NCBI RefSeq assembly: GCF_009674765.1
Contig: NZ_WKKF01000003.1
Coordinates: forward strand, 186,001-250,000
Direction of reading: 5' to 3'
Source: Metabacillus idriensis
Lineage (GTDB): Bacteria; Bacillota; Bacilli; Bacillales; Bacillaceae
Length of the DNA: 64,000 nucleotides
Shown here: in pieces, positions 17,075 through 26,188 of the stretch
Layout: the number at the start of each line of letters is the position of its first letter
Numbering within the stretch: position 1 is the first letter of the stretch
The notes under the pieces: generated by a model
What the model saw: the letters and a program-made list of their open reading frames with translations, nothing else
Told to the model about the DNA's origin: nothing
The model's database searches: none
Made by a program: the position numbers and the translations under genes

Positions 17075-17629
17075 TTATTGCTCATAGCTTTCCATTTCTA
17101 TCTTCCAAAAGCTGTTTTCAGTCAAAGCATTTTTATCTATTTTTCTTAGTTCTTCTTCTAACCATAGTATTAAGTCTGTTGGTGCATTTTTTTCTAAAAA
17201 AGCTTTTCTTCCATTTACCAATTTAATTTTTTTTACAAAATCAACATATATTAGCAATGATTCTGCCAATTGATTTATAGATGAATTAATGAATATCTCA
17301 TCAAAGTTATTTTGATAATCAAAACTAACAATAGCACCACTTTTTGTAGAAATACAAATTGGATTATTTTCTCCTGTAAATCCTATATATATAAATTCTT
17401 TAAATTTATTTTCACTTACCTCATATTTTTCATTAAGAGGTTTACCCCCACCTTGGTCAGAACCTTCAAAAGATAAAAAAGGTGCAGCAGACTCTGGTAA
17501 TCCAGCTATCAACAAGAAATTCTTATCATTATTTAAGATTGAACTATTATCTATAACATCTTCTTTATAATGTACTAAACCATATACATCTTTATTCCAT
17601 CGTTCTAAAAACTCTTGAGGTTTAATCAT
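17075..17629 (-). CDS. SMI1/KNR4 (SUKH)-like immunity protein of the LXG toxin
   Basis: 184 residues, soluble, starting MIKPQEFLERWNK with GAGGAATAACA before ATG. The LLIAGLPESAAPFLSFE segment and the FDEIFINSSINQLAESLL block place it with its paralogue at 14988 and with SUKH-type immunity proteins. It follows the LXG toxin by two bases, the position of YwqK-type immunity genes. Predicted to bind and inhibit the C-terminal nuclease domain in the producer. The SUKH subfamily cannot be fixed by eye. Confidence 0.8.
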   Translation of the reverse strand: MIKPQEFLERWNKDVYGLVHYKEDVIDNSSILNNDKNFLLIAGLPESAAPFLSFEGSDQGGGKPLNEKYEVSENKFKEFIYIGFTGENNPICISTKSGAIVSFDYQNNFDEIFINSSINQLAESLLIYVDFVKKIKLVNGRKAFLEKNAPTDLILWLEEELRKIDKNALTENSFWKIEMESYEQ

Positions 17630-17631
17630 TG

Positions 17632-19602
17632 TTATTCCTCCAATTTGATTTTATGAATTCTATTAACATCTGACGTAAAAGTCTGTCCTATATTTGTTAA
17701 AGGGTCGTTATCCCTAATTAATAATTCTTTTTCTATATTATGGATTCCTCCAAATCCTCTGTGTAGTGATGAAGGCACTGCAGCAGCCTGTCCGCCACCT
17801 CCAATATGATGATGAATTAACTTATCACCAATACACTCTTTATATTGGTCAAAATGTTCTACAAATCTTTCATCAACAATTGGAACAAGACCGTTCTCTA
17901 TACGTTCTATGTTTGTGTCACTCCAAGCTTCAGGTATCTGATCTAACAATTGATTGAAATGTTTAGCTGCATTTCTTTCCCATCCTGCAGCATTTGCACC
18001 ACTTTTACCTTTTCCTTTAAAGTCCATTTCAGTTACTAATCTTGGATCAGCTCTATATTTTATGGGTATTTTATTTATATCAATATTTCTGTAATTTCTG
18101 ATGTTATTATATTCAAAAACGTTGATATCTTTTTCTTTTATTTTAGCAGAATTTGCCTGCATCATCACATCTCTTAATGCCTTAGTTTCTACATTAAAAA
18201 CATTCATACTTACCCCAGTGTTAGTCACAATAGCTTCACTCTTTATCCTAACAGGAACCTGAAAATTACCTACTCTTCTTCCAATGTCAGTTAAAATAGC
18301 ATTCCCGTTTTCTATCTGCTTATTAACAAAATTATTGCTATAAGGCCCGTTCAACAATCCGCCATTCTTCGCAGCCAATTTATCCAGCCCATAAGCTGCT
18401 CCACCAACTCCCAAAATCCCAAGCGCCTGCAACATACTATTTTGCCTCTGTTCACTAGTAAGTTCATTCCCAAACATATCTTTGCCTAAAACAGCCTCAC
18501 CCAGCCCATTAGCCGACACCAGCCCATAAATCCCCATCTCCGTCTTCTGCAGCGTGTTAAATGATTTAGAGGTTTTATATGCATAAAGCGCATGGTCTGC
18601 CGCATTATACGCTTTAACCGTTTTATAGACGGCGCTTCCGCCTTTGGCAGCCCGGCCTGCCCAGCCGACAACCGGGATGAAGCCGGCTGCTGCCATGGCT
18701 CCGGCTGCGATGCGCTGGGCATCTGTGAGCTTTTCTCCTGTGACGGGGTCGACGCCTTCTGTGGCTCGTTTGTAGTCATAGTAGCCGGATACTTCGCCGG
18801 TGAAGGTTTTGGTGGTGTCCCAGAGTTTTTCGTACCATGGGCGGTTTTCGAGTTCCTCGGCGATTTTTGCTTGTTTTCTTGCTTCCGCTTGGTCGTTCTT
18901 GAAGGATAGATATTCTTTGGAGCTGTTTTCGATGTCCTTTTTCATTTTGTAGATTTCACTGTTTTGATAGGCTTTTGCATCGAAGTTGATAGGTGTGATG
19001 GTGGTGCCCTGTCTTGAGGACTCGAGCAGCTGACCGAACAGGCCGACCAAGTAGCTTTGATCGTTTTCTGAGATGGCGTATTCTTCTGTCAGCGCCTGAT
19101 CGAGCTGATTGACCGCGTCTATCGTTTGGGTGCGTTCTTTTTCAGCTTTTGCCATGTGGTCTTCGAATGTGTCGGTTGAAAAAACATGCAGCGGGACAAG
19201 ATCATCTATACTGCGAAAGATGGACTGCAGAGCATCCTGCTGGCTGTGGACCATTTCCTTCGCACGATTTTGAGCACGCGGCACATTTTCTTCTATAAAG
19301 GACATTTGGACAAAGGTATCGCCTGAGAGCTTCGCATCTTCCGCATCACCGGGAATTCCCCTGAAAAAAGCGATGTTTTTATCAATGAGTCTCATCCAGG
19401 CTTCCACGACATCAACTTGTGCAGAATAAAAGCCTTTTATCGCTTCTGCCCCTTTTCCCTGGAATTCATCACCAGAGTTGACGATATCTAAAAACTGTTT
19501 TTTCAGCTGATTCAGCTGTTCCTTCAGCTCGTCGTATTGCTTGGCTCTCTTTTCCATTGCCGACACTAGCGTTTTTGCTTCATAAACTTTAATCGCTGCC
19601 AC
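17632..19602 (-). CDS. LXG-domain polymorphic toxin, HNH/Endo VII-like nuclease tip
   Basis: About 653-656 residues. An LXG targeting domain (~1-205; EFQGKGAEAIKGFY is the LXG-motif region) is followed by a pre-toxin module (TGEVSGYYDYKRATEGVDPVTG, then GAMAAAGFIPVVGWAGRAAKGG, ~275-330). The C-terminal domain ends with LIHHHIGGGGQAAAVPSSLH and GGIHNIEKEL, a His-rich pattern like HNH/Endo VII (LHH-type) nucleases. Order matches B. subtilis ywqHIJK. The GTG at 19602 overlaps the Shine-Dalgarno and is unlikely to be used. The homologous family start MKVxEAKTL corresponds to an ATT codon at 19593, eight bases after GGAGG. Confidence 0.88.
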   Translation of the reverse strand: MAAIKVYEAKTLVSAMEKRAKQYDELKEQLNQLKKQFLDIVNSGDEFQGKGAEAIKGFYSAQVDVVEAWMRLIDKNIAFFRGIPGDAEDAKLSGDTFVQMSFIEENVPRAQNRAKEMVHSQQDALQSIFRSIDDLVPLHVFSTDTFEDHMAKAEKERTQTIDAVNQLDQALTEEYAISENDQSYLVGLFGQLLESSRQGTTITPINFDAKAYQNSEIYKMKKDIENSSKEYLSFKNDQAEARKQAKIAEELENRPWYEKLWDTTKTFTGEVSGYYDYKRATEGVDPVTGEKLTDAQRIAAGAMAAAGFIPVVGWAGRAAKGGSAVYKTVKAYNAADHALYAYKTSKSFNTLQKTEMGIYGLVSANGLGEAVLGKDMFGNELTSEQRQNSMLQALGILGVGGAAYGLDKLAAKNGGLLNGPYSNNFVNKQIENGNAILTDIGRRVGNFQVPVRIKSEAIVTNTGVSMNVFNVETKALRDVMMQANSAKIKEKDINVFEYNNIRNYRNIDINKIPIKYRADPRLVTEMDFKGKGKSGANAAGWERNAAKHFNQLLDQIPEAWSDTNIERIENGLVPIVDERFVEHFDQYKECIGDKLIHHHIGGGGQAAAVPSSLHRGFGGIHNIEKELLIRDNDPLTNIGQTFTSDVNRIHKIKLEE

Positions 19603-19614
19603 CTCCCTTTTGTC

Positions 19615-19875
19615 CTATCTGTGGACAATCGCTTCATCTTGTTCTTTCAATGAATCCACATTTGCACGCGTATCTTCTACATTTTTCTGAACAATCGTTA
19701 CGTACTGCGAGATAAATTGATGAATCATTTCCTCCCGCTCCTGCCATTTCTCTGTGAAGTCAAGCTTGTTTTGGCCGGCATCTTCTGGTCCGTCTAAAAC
19801 CAAAGCATCCAATGCCCGTTTGATTTCATCCAGCTGTTTCATCATTTCTGCATGATTCAGTTTAATTTGGGTCAT
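19615..19875 (-). CDS. YwqI-like (DUF5344) LXG partner protein
   Basis: 86 residues, entirely helical (MTQIKLNHAEMMKQLDEIKR...), size and position of YwqI-type small partners that form a complex with the LXG domain and deliver the toxin to the T7SS. Its ATG overlaps the stop of the preceding gene (TAAATG), implying coupled translation. Confidence 0.75.
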   Translation of the reverse strand: MTQIKLNHAEMMKQLDEIKRALDALVLDGPEDAGQNKLDFTEKWQEREEMIHQFISQYVTIVQKNVEDTRANVDSLKEQDEAIVHR

Positions 19876-20304
19876 TTAAAACAACCGCCTTTTTAAATCG
19901 TCTATTCTGTTTCCAAGCTCCTCAAATGCATCCTCGCCAACGGCCAAAAGCTTGTCTGCTTCATGGGCTAGTCCGCTGACTGCATTTAAGACCGTTCTGT
20001 CGATTTCAAGAGAGTTAATTTTCCACTGAATTCTCTGCTTATAAGCATCATAATCTTCATCTGCAATATTACGCATCACTTTATAAGCTTCATTGCGGTC
20101 TTCATGAAAATCATCCGCTCTTGACCCTTTCCATAAATGATCAAGCTCGGGATCAAGAATCTTGCGCATCTCATTCATGCATTCCGTCTGTTCATGTTCA
20201 ATCTGCTGTTTAGCACGCTGAAGTCTATTAATCTGGTCGTTCAATTCAGAAGATTGATAGGATATCGCACCATGAATCTGATTCAGCATTTCCGAAAAAC
20301 CCAT
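19876..20304 (-). CDS. YwqH-like (DUF5082) LXG partner protein
   Basis: About 142 residues, helical hairpin with the turn HLWKGSRADDFHEDRNEA, a WXG-like W-x-G signature. First gene of the ywqHIJK-like cassette. The ATG at 20304 follows GAGGTGATCAAA and is preferred over the GTG three codons upstream, which lies inside that Shine-Dalgarno. Expected to act as a secretion chaperone or partner for the LXG toxin. Confidence 0.78.
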   Translation of the reverse strand: MGFSEMLNQIHGAISYQSSELNDQINRLQRAKQQIEHEQTECMNEMRKILDPELDHLWKGSRADDFHEDRNEAYKVMRNIADEDYDAYKQRIQWKINSLEIDRTVLNAVSGLAHEADKLLAVGEDAFEELGNRIDDLKRRLF

Positions 20305-20343
20305 TTTGATCACCTCTGACCTGATATAATTTCCATATTTTAT

Positions 20344-20372
20344 AGTATAAGGTAGATAGTAGCACGATTGAA
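20344..20372 (-). promoter_or_regulatory. Candidate sigma-A promoter of the LXG cassette
   Basis: -10 TATACT (20344-20349) and -35 TTCAAT (20367-20372) with a 17-bp spacer, ~40 bp before the first gene. The -35 box is a weak match. Confidence 0.45.
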
Positions 20373-20417
20373 TAGGACCATTGGCTTCAATTTGACAGCA
20401 GTCCCCTTTTTTCTTAC

Positions 20418-20447
20418 AAAAAAGAAGTGCAGAGTGTGCACTTCTTT
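20418..20447 (-). terminator. Terminator of the excisionase-like gene
   Basis: Stem AAAGAAGTGCA / TGCACTTCTTT with further A/T tails on both sides; it overlaps the stop of the gene at 20446. Confidence 0.9.
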
Positions 20448-20676
20448 AATCTTCATCTTTGATGTCAATGTCTTCGGGAATCGGTTTGCTCAGCCACTCT
20501 TCCAGCTGTTCTTTGTATTTTTCCATCTGTTCCAAGTGTGTCGTAAACTGCTCTTTGTTGATCAAATACTGCTCTCCGTCATGAACTGCTCTGATTTGCT
20601 TCTGCAAAATCAGATTTTCAATATACGCTTCCGGCATGGACAAATGCTCGGCTGTTTCTTTAACTGTAAGATACAT
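20446..20676 (-). CDS. Excisionase-like helix-turn-helix DNA-binding protein
   Basis: About 76 residues. The N terminus MYLTVKETAEHLSMPEAYIENLILQKQIRAV fits the MerR/Xis-like winged helix of the excisionase domain family (YLTVKE.A..L..). An acidic tail (SKPIPEDIDIKDED) follows. I take the ATG at 20676 because the domain begins there; an ATG eight codons earlier is possible. No integrase is nearby, so it is more likely a small regulator than a phage excisionase. Confidence 0.75.
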   Translation of the reverse strand: MYLTVKETAEHLSMPEAYIENLILQKQIRAVHDGEQYLINKEQFTTHLEQMEKYKEQLEEWLSKPIPEDIDIKDED

Positions 20677-20750
20677 GTTCGATTCTCGCTTTCCCTGCAT
20701 AAGTGGTATCCATTATTATAGTTGGATTATGCAATAAAGGAAAGCCGCAT

Positions 20751-21041
20751 TCATTTAGCACGGCAAATTCGGTTCAATGCTCCGCTCTCGTGATCCACAG
20801 AAAAATAAAAATCCGGCCAGGACTCTGATTGATGATTTTCCATCCCGCAAACAACGGCTACATCAGCGTTTAGATGCGATGACAAGTAGAGAAAGGAATA
20901 GCCATTTGGACATCTTACATGAAATAACTGATTGCCTTCCACGTCATAGCCAATCAGAAACTGCGGGTTATTCTCGTGATCACCCGCTAAAGCCAGAACC
21001 CTGCTGACACTTGGATAAAAACGCTCTTGAAGTATCTTCAT
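20751..21041 (-). CDS. Hypothetical protein
   Basis: 96 residues, soluble, one Cys-containing core (NYDVEGNQLFHVRCPNG-like region around residues 32-46) and no membrane segments. ATG at 21041 is preceded by AGGAAAA. I do not recognise the family. It reads as a separate small gene between the excisionase-like gene and the divergent dehydrogenase. Confidence 0.6.
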   Translation of the reverse strand: MKILQERFYPSVSRVLALAGDHENNPQFLIGYDVEGNQLFHVRCPNGYSFLYLSSHLNADVAVVCGMENHQSESWPDFYFSVDHESGALNRICRAK

Positions 21042-21257
21042 TTTTCCTGAAAATCACCTCATTATCTATTAGTTCGGTACGAAACTAGGAAATTTCCCCT
21101 CCTAACTCTTTACCCAATTTTCAAGCGGAAAAACTATATTTTTTAAAAAATCAGACAGAAAGAAATGTATATAGTCCCCTTAAAACTTCCGATGCATAGT
21201 CAAATCGAATTTTCTGATAATATTAACTTCATACGGACATTACTGGGAGGATTAATC

Positions 21258-22220
21258 ATGACAAAAAGAAAACTTATCATCGCACAAGACCTTGATCAAA
21301 AACACATCAATGAGATAACAGCTATCATTCCTGACTGGGAAATTATCGCAGGAAGAGACAAATCCGTCTGGCAGGATCACCTTAAGGATGCCGAAGTGAT
21401 TGCCGGGTGGAAAAAAGGGATGGAAGAAGATTTCCTTGCAGCTGACTCAAAGCTCAAATGGGTCCAGTCCTGGAGTGCTGGAGTCAATAATATGCCGCTT
21501 CAAGCACTTAATGAGAAAGAGATTCTCTTAACCAGCGCAAACGGTGTGCACGCTTTCCCAATTTCAGAAACGATTTTCGCCCTCATGCTAGGGCTGACGC
21601 GAAAAATACATACGTATGTTAGAAACCAGGCCGAACGGAAGTGGCATCATGCTGATATGAAGCTCGAGATACACGAAAAAACGATTGGCATTATTGGAGT
21701 TGGAGCGATTGGTCAGGAAACAGCTAAGATCGCTAAAGCGTTTGGCATGAACGTGATTGGTGTGCGCCATTCGGGCAAGCCTGCAGAGTTTGTGGATAAA
21801 TTGTATACAAGTGACAAGCTGGATCATGTCCTTCCTCAGTGTGATTATGTCGTCGTAACATTGCCGCTTACAAAAGATACTCATCAGCTTTTCAAATACG
21901 AGCAGTTTAAAAAAATGAAGTCCTCTGCGTTCTTTATTAATATTGGCAGAGGCGAGACTGTGGCTGAGGAAGATCTCATAATAGCGCTTCAGGAAAAAGA
22001 AATTGCAGGAGCTGGCCTTGATGTGTTTGAAATTGAGCCGCTTGGGGAAAAGAGTCTCTTGTGGGAGTTTGAAAATGTGATTATTACCCCGCATACATCC
22101 GGTTCAACAGAATACTATAACGAGCGCCTTGCAGAAACCATTCTGATTCCTAATCTGAAGCAGTATCTAACAGGAGACACCCCTTCCATCAACTTAGTCG
22201 ATTATAAAAAAGGATACTGA
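21258..22220 (+). CDS. D-isomer-specific 2-hydroxyacid dehydrogenase
   Basis: 320 residues. Rossmann NAD-binding motif GIIGVGAIGQETAKIAKAF (~142). Catalytic residues: Arg in NIGRGETV, Glu in GLDVFEIEPL, and His in VIITPHTSGST. The family reduces 2-keto acids or oxidises D-2-hydroxyacids; the substrate cannot be told from sequence. The ATG at 21258 has GGGAGG eight bases upstream; the longer open frame has no RBS. Monocistronic or loosely linked to the Mur-ligase gene 88 bp downstream. Confidence 0.9.
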   Translation: MTKRKLIIAQDLDQKHINEITAIIPDWEIIAGRDKSVWQDHLKDAEVIAGWKKGMEEDFLAADSKLKWVQSWSAGVNNMPLQALNEKEILLTSANGVHAFPISETIFALMLGLTRKIHTYVRNQAERKWHHADMKLEIHEKTIGIIGVGAIGQETAKIAKAFGMNVIGVRHSGKPAEFVDKLYTSDKLDHVLPQCDYVVVTLPLTKDTHQLFKYEQFKKMKSSAFFINIGRGETVAEEDLIIALQEKEIAGAGLDVFEIEPLGEKSLLWEFENVIITPHTSGSTEYYNERLAETILIPNLKQYLTGDTPSINLVDYKKGY

Positions 22221-22308
22221 TTGTTATAAATTTTTAGTATAGGAAGAGCGCTTGTATTGGAAAATATAAAGACTAATACAAATCCAGAATCATGAATGAG
22301 GAACACGA

Positions 22309-23823
22309 ATGATTATACAATTTGATCAACTAGAAAACCTTACTCTGCAGCATATTTTCGGACAAGCCTCTCAAAACATAACAAGCCTTGCTTTTCATTC
22401 AAAACAGGTCAAGCCCGGCGCCCTTTTTTTCAGCATGAAAGGCGAGGAGCATGACGGTCATCAGTATATTGATGAAGCACTGGCGAACGGAGCTGCTGCC
22501 GTTATCGGAACGAGCTTTGAAAAGCTCGGGCAGCTGAGCCGCGACTATCCTGATCATACTTTCATTCTTGCAGAAGACGTTAGAGAAACAATGGCTCTTT
22601 TTGCAAAGAGGTTTCATAATCATTCTGATGAAAAACTTAAAACCATAGGGGTCACAGGGACCAATGGAAAGACGACTGTTGCGGCGTATGTGCGCTCTCT
22701 TTTGACGCTGTTAGATCTTCCAGCCGGTTCAATCGGAACAACTGGAATTTGGGCATCTACACATAAGCTCTCATATAAAAAGAGCACACCGACAACTCCT
22801 GAATCCACCGATCTTCATCAAATCTTTCATGATTTGGCGGAGCTTGGCGATAAAGCAGCTGTAATGGAGGTTTCCTCCATCGCAACTGACCAAAAACGAG
22901 TGCACGGCATCGAATTTGATGCAGCCATTCTTACTAACTTTTCTGAAGAACACCTTGAATATCATAAAACGATTGATCATTATAAAAAATGCAAACTGGC
23001 TCTTTTTGACCAGGCAAAATCTGCTGTTATTAATCTTGATGACATGGATATGGGATTAGAGCTTGCACAAACATACAGCGGCAAAAAAATTACCTATAGC
23101 TTGTCTCCGGTAAGCGGGGCTGATATCAGTGCTGATAACATTCAATTTTCTGATATAGGAACTAATTTTGATCTTTCTTATAATGGGAAGATTCATAAGG
23201 CAACAGCACCTATTTTCGGAACCTATAATATTGCCAACGCACTTGCTGCAATTGGAACTGCCCTTTTATTCAATTACAGAATGGAAGATATTCTGCGCTT
23301 CCTGCCGATGCTTGAGAGCCCAGAAGGACGCTTCCAGGTTATTACCGGGCCGGACAACAAGAAAATCATTCTGGATTATGCCCACACACCTGTTGCTCTT
23401 ACCCGTCTGGTGGAAGAAGTTAAGAAAATGGAATACAACCGTCTGATTGTCATGATTGCAGGAATCGGCATCCGCGACTTTAATAAAATGCCAAAGATGG
23501 CCGCAGCCATTGAAGGACATGCAGACGAAGTCATTGTAACGGTAGACCATCCCGGACATCATGATCCTCAAATCATCATTGATCAAGTGATGAAAGGATT
23601 TTCGCAGCCGAAAGCGCCAAACATCAAAGCAGCCCTCACTCGTAAAGAAGGAGTCATCGCTTCTCTGGCAGCAGGTGAACCAGATGACATCATCCTCCTT
23701 ACCAGCGGCTGCATAAATGGAGCGCAAATTGTAAAAGGCAAAGAAATTCCTCATTCAGACGAGGAAATCATCGAATCTCATTACCAATCCTATTATCATG
23801 ACTGCCATGAGCTTGAAGCATAA
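22309..23823 (+). CDS. MurE-like Mur ligase family protein (orphan paralogue)
   Basis: 504 residues with the three Mur ligase domains: an N-terminal UDP-substrate domain, a central ATPase with IGVTGTNGKTTVAAYV (~112), and a C-terminal domain. Resembles UDP-MurNAc-tripeptide synthetase (MurE) in length and in GSIGTTG and TTPESTDLHQ. However, the amino-acid-recognition motif DNPR of DAP-adding MurE reads DHPGHHDP here, so specificity for meso-DAP is doubtful. It is not in a cell-division cluster. Probably an accessory ligase adding a different amino acid or acting on a different substrate. A terminator overlaps its 3' end. Confidence 0.85.
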   Translation: MIIQFDQLENLTLQHIFGQASQNITSLAFHSKQVKPGALFFSMKGEEHDGHQYIDEALANGAAAVIGTSFEKLGQLSRDYPDHTFILAEDVRETMALFAKRFHNHSDEKLKTIGVTGTNGKTTVAAYVRSLLTLLDLPAGSIGTTGIWASTHKLSYKKSTPTTPESTDLHQIFHDLAELGDKAAVMEVSSIATDQKRVHGIEFDAAILTNFSEEHLEYHKTIDHYKKCKLALFDQAKSAVINLDDMDMGLELAQTYSGKKITYSLSPVSGADISADNIQFSDIGTNFDLSYNGKIHKATAPIFGTYNIANALAAIGTALLFNYRMEDILRFLPMLESPEGRFQVITGPDNKKIILDYAHTPVALTRLVEEVKKMEYNRLIVMIAGIGIRDFNKMPKMAAAIEGHADEVIVTVDHPGHHDPQIIIDQVMKGFSQPKAPNIKAALTRKEGVIASLAAGEPDDIILLTSGCINGAQIVKGKEIPHSDEEIIESHYQSYYHDCHELEA

Positions 23824-23838
23824 AGCTCATGGCATTTT
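23803..23838 (+). terminator. Terminator overlapping the Mur ligase stop
   Basis: Perfect 12-bp stem TGCCATGAGCTT / AAGCTCATGGCA followed by TTTT. The 5' arm is inside the coding sequence. Confidence 0.9.
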
Positions 23839-23946
23839 GCTGCTTCCTGAAATATTTTTCAGGCTGTCTATAGGCATCTGCCCTGCCACTCCTCATCTTG
23901 CTACATAGGCTATTTAAGTAACATGACACAAAGGAGTGAAGCCCAC

Positions 23947-24321
23947 ATGAACCCATATCAGTTTTATCAAGGTTATGTCCCTCAGCAAACAGACTATTAT
24001 ATGAATTATCAATACAACCCTTATCAGCCGCAGCAAGCGCAGGACCAATTCGATCCAGATCGTCAGCCGCAACAATTTCAGTCGCTTGAAAGAAGAATCA
24101 ATGCTTTAGAAAGACAAAACGAGCAGCAATCACGTGAGATTAATCGACAAAACCAGGAAATCAGAAATCTTAGAAGAGAGCTTAACCAGACAAATCAAGA
24201 AGTGACTCGTCTTAATCAGGTCGTCGAGCGTCACACAAGACGTCTGAACCGCTTAAACCAGCGCCTTCGTGCAGTCGAAAACAGACTAAACATTCCGTTT
24301 ACAGCTGAAGACGGGTTTTAA
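23947..24321 (+). CDS. Gln-rich coiled-coil protein
   Basis: 124 residues. The first ~45 residues are rich in Tyr, Gln, Pro and Asn ([20 protein letters not shown]...). Residues ~50-118 form a long coiled coil with heptads of Leu/Ile and Asn/Gln/Arg ([19 protein letters not shown]...). The composition recalls spore coat or surface-layer associated small proteins of Bacillus, but I recognise no family. ATG at 23947 follows AAGGAGTG; an in-frame ATG at 23923 lacks an RBS. Own terminator downstream. Confidence 0.8.
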   Translation: MNPYQFYQGYVPQQTDYYMNYQYNPYQPQQAQDQFDPDRQPQQFQSLERRINALERQNEQQSREINRQNQEIRNLRRELNQTNQEVTRLNQVVERHTRRLNRLNQRLRAVENRLNIPFTAEDGF

Positions 24322-24326
24322 CATCC

Positions 24327-24351
24327 AAAGCAGCCTTTTCGCTGCTTTTTT
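24327..24351 (+). terminator. Terminator of the coiled-coil gene
   Basis: Stem AAAGCAGC / GCTGCTTT, loop CTTTTC, then TTT, six bases after the stop. Confidence 0.9.
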
Positions 24352-24436
24352 GTGTGCCAAAAACCCTCTGCTTTGTAAAAAGCCTGCATTCCATTAGAAT
24401 AAGAACATATTCTTTTATCCAAAAAGGAGCAGATGT

Positions 24437-26188
24437 ATGTTTGAACTGCTGATTACAATGCTCGAACGGCTCAGTATTATTGTAACGATTGCATTTATTC
24501 TGACAAGATTCCGCTTTTTCAGAAGCATGATCTATCAGGACCAATTAAACCGCAGCCAGCAGTATACAGCCATTCTTTTCTTTGGCTTTTTCGGAATCAT
24601 CGGCACATATTCAGGCTTGTCACTGAGCACAGAAACACTCGAGTTTAACCGGTGGGCTTCAGGACTTGCCTCTGATGAAGCCATTGCTAATTCGAGAGTC
24701 ATCGGTGTCGTGCTTGCCGGGCTTTTAGGCGGCTATAAGGTCGGCATAGGAGCAGGGCTGATTGCGGGTATCCATCGCTTTACCCTTGGAGGATTTACCG
24801 CTCTTTCTTGTGGACTTGCTTCTATTATTGCTGGAGTTTTGGCAGGGGCTTTCTTTAAAAAGAATGCTCAGGTTAAGCTTTCTTCCGCTTTTCTTATAGG
24901 GGCTTTAGCTGAAATTATTCAAATGGCGGTCATTCTGCTCGTATCACGGCCTTTTGAAAAAGCGCTTGTGCTTGTCGAAATGATAGGCGTGCCAATGATT
25001 CTTGCAAACGGTCTCGGTTCCGCTCTATTTCTTCTCATCATAAAAAATGTAGTGAATGAAGAAGAAAAAGCCGGTGCCCTGCAGGCTCAAAAAACACTGC
25101 GAATCGCCGATCAAACACTCGCCTATCTTCGGGGCGGCATGAATACTCAATCGGCTCAGGCAGTTTGCCAAATTCTGCATAAGGAAATTAAGACAAGCGC
25201 TGTTGCGATGACAAGTAAAACCGAAATTCTGGCTCATGTCGGTCTCGGAAATGATCATCACCGTGTGAACAGCCCGATTCAAACACAAATAACAAAAGAT
25301 GTGATTCGTAATGGTGATCTGATTATTGCCAGTGACAGAACCATTCATTGCAGAGAAGCATCGTGTCCGCTCGGTGCCGCTGTAATCGCACCGCTTAAGC
25401 AGCGCGGGGAAACGATTGGCACGATGAAATTTTATTTTGAATCAAAAAAAGAAATTACGGATATTGTCATGGAGCTGATTACCGGCCTCAGCAGCCTGCT
25501 CAGCAATCAGCTTGAAATCGCTGAAGCGGATAAAGCCTTTCAGCTCGCTAAAGAAGCTGAAATCAAGGCACTTCAAGCCCAAATTAGTCCTCACTTTCTT
25601 TTTAATTCATTAAACACGATTGTCTCTTTGATCCGGATAGATCCTGCAAAAGCAAGAAAGCTTCTTGTCTCTCTGTCACATTTTTTAAGATCCAACCTTA
25701 ACGCTACCACCAGTGACATGACCACACTTGAGCAGGAGCTAAAGCATATAAAAGCTTACCTTGCGATTGAGGAAACGCGTTTTGTTGACAAGCTGTCAGT
25801 TCATTATGAAATCGATGATGATGCACTCTTTGTAAGAATCCCGCCTTTGAGCCTGCAGCCCATTGTGGAAAATGCGGTCAAGCATGGCATTAAGGATAAG
25901 GAAGAAAACTGTGTGATCACCATTTCCGTTCATAGAAAAGATGGAAAAACCTGCGTAAACGTAAAAGATAATGGACATGGAATGAGTACAGAACGGGTCA
26001 GACAGATTGGGAAAGAAACCGTGCAATCTGCACATGGATCAGGTCTTGGACTGTATAACGTCAACCGCAGATTAACCATGATGTTCGGCAGCACTTCTGC
26101 CCTTCAAGTGAAAAGTGTGTCAGGTCATGGGACTGAGATTTTTTTTACGATTCCGAATACGGAGGAAAAAACGAATGGAGACAATTAA
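24437..26188 (+). CDS. lytS: LytS-family sensor histidine kinase
   Basis: 583 residues. The N-terminal ~205 residues are a 5-6 helix 5TMR-LYT membrane sensor (GVVLAGLLGGYKVGIGAG, GFTALSCGLASIIAGVLAGA). A GAF-like domain (~220-360) follows, then the kinase core with the phosphoacceptor His in QISPHFLFNSLNTI and the ATPase boxes LQPIVENAVKHGI and VKDNGHGMS. LytS/BtsS/YpdA kinases control pyruvate transporters or murein hydrolase regulators. RBS AAGGAG before ATG. It overlaps lytT by 14 bp. Confidence 0.94.
   Translation: MFELLITMLERLSIIVTIAFILTRFRFFRSMIYQDQLNRSQQYTAILFFGFFGIIGTYSGLSLSTETLEFNRWASGLASDEAIANSRVIGVVLAGLLGGYKVGIGAGLIAGIHRFTLGGFTALSCGLASIIAGVLAGAFFKKNAQVKLSSAFLIGALAEIIQMAVILLVSRPFEKALVLVEMIGVPMILANGLGSALFLLIIKNVVNEEEKAGALQAQKTLRIADQTLAYLRGGMNTQSAQAVCQILHKEIKTSAVAMTSKTEILAHVGLGNDHHRVNSPIQTQITKDVIRNGDLIIASDRTIHCREASCPLGAAVIAPLKQRGETIGTMKFYFESKKEITDIVMELITGLSSLLSNQLEIAEADKAFQLAKEAEIKALQAQISPHFLFNSLNTIVSLIRIDPAKARKLLVSLSHFLRSNLNATTSDMTTLEQELKHIKAYLAIEETRFVDKLSVHYEIDDDALFVRIPPLSLQPIVENAVKHGIKDKEENCVITISVHRKDGKTCVNVKDNGHGMSTERVRQIGKETVQSAHGSGLGLYNVNRRLTMMFGSTSALQVKSVSGHGTEIFFTIPNTEEKTNGDN

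Noticed and set aside
20446-20676. Excisionase-like gene as a sign of a prophage or integrative element
   Set aside because: No integrase, att repeats, tRNA or phage genes nearby; such HTH proteins are often stand-alone regulators.
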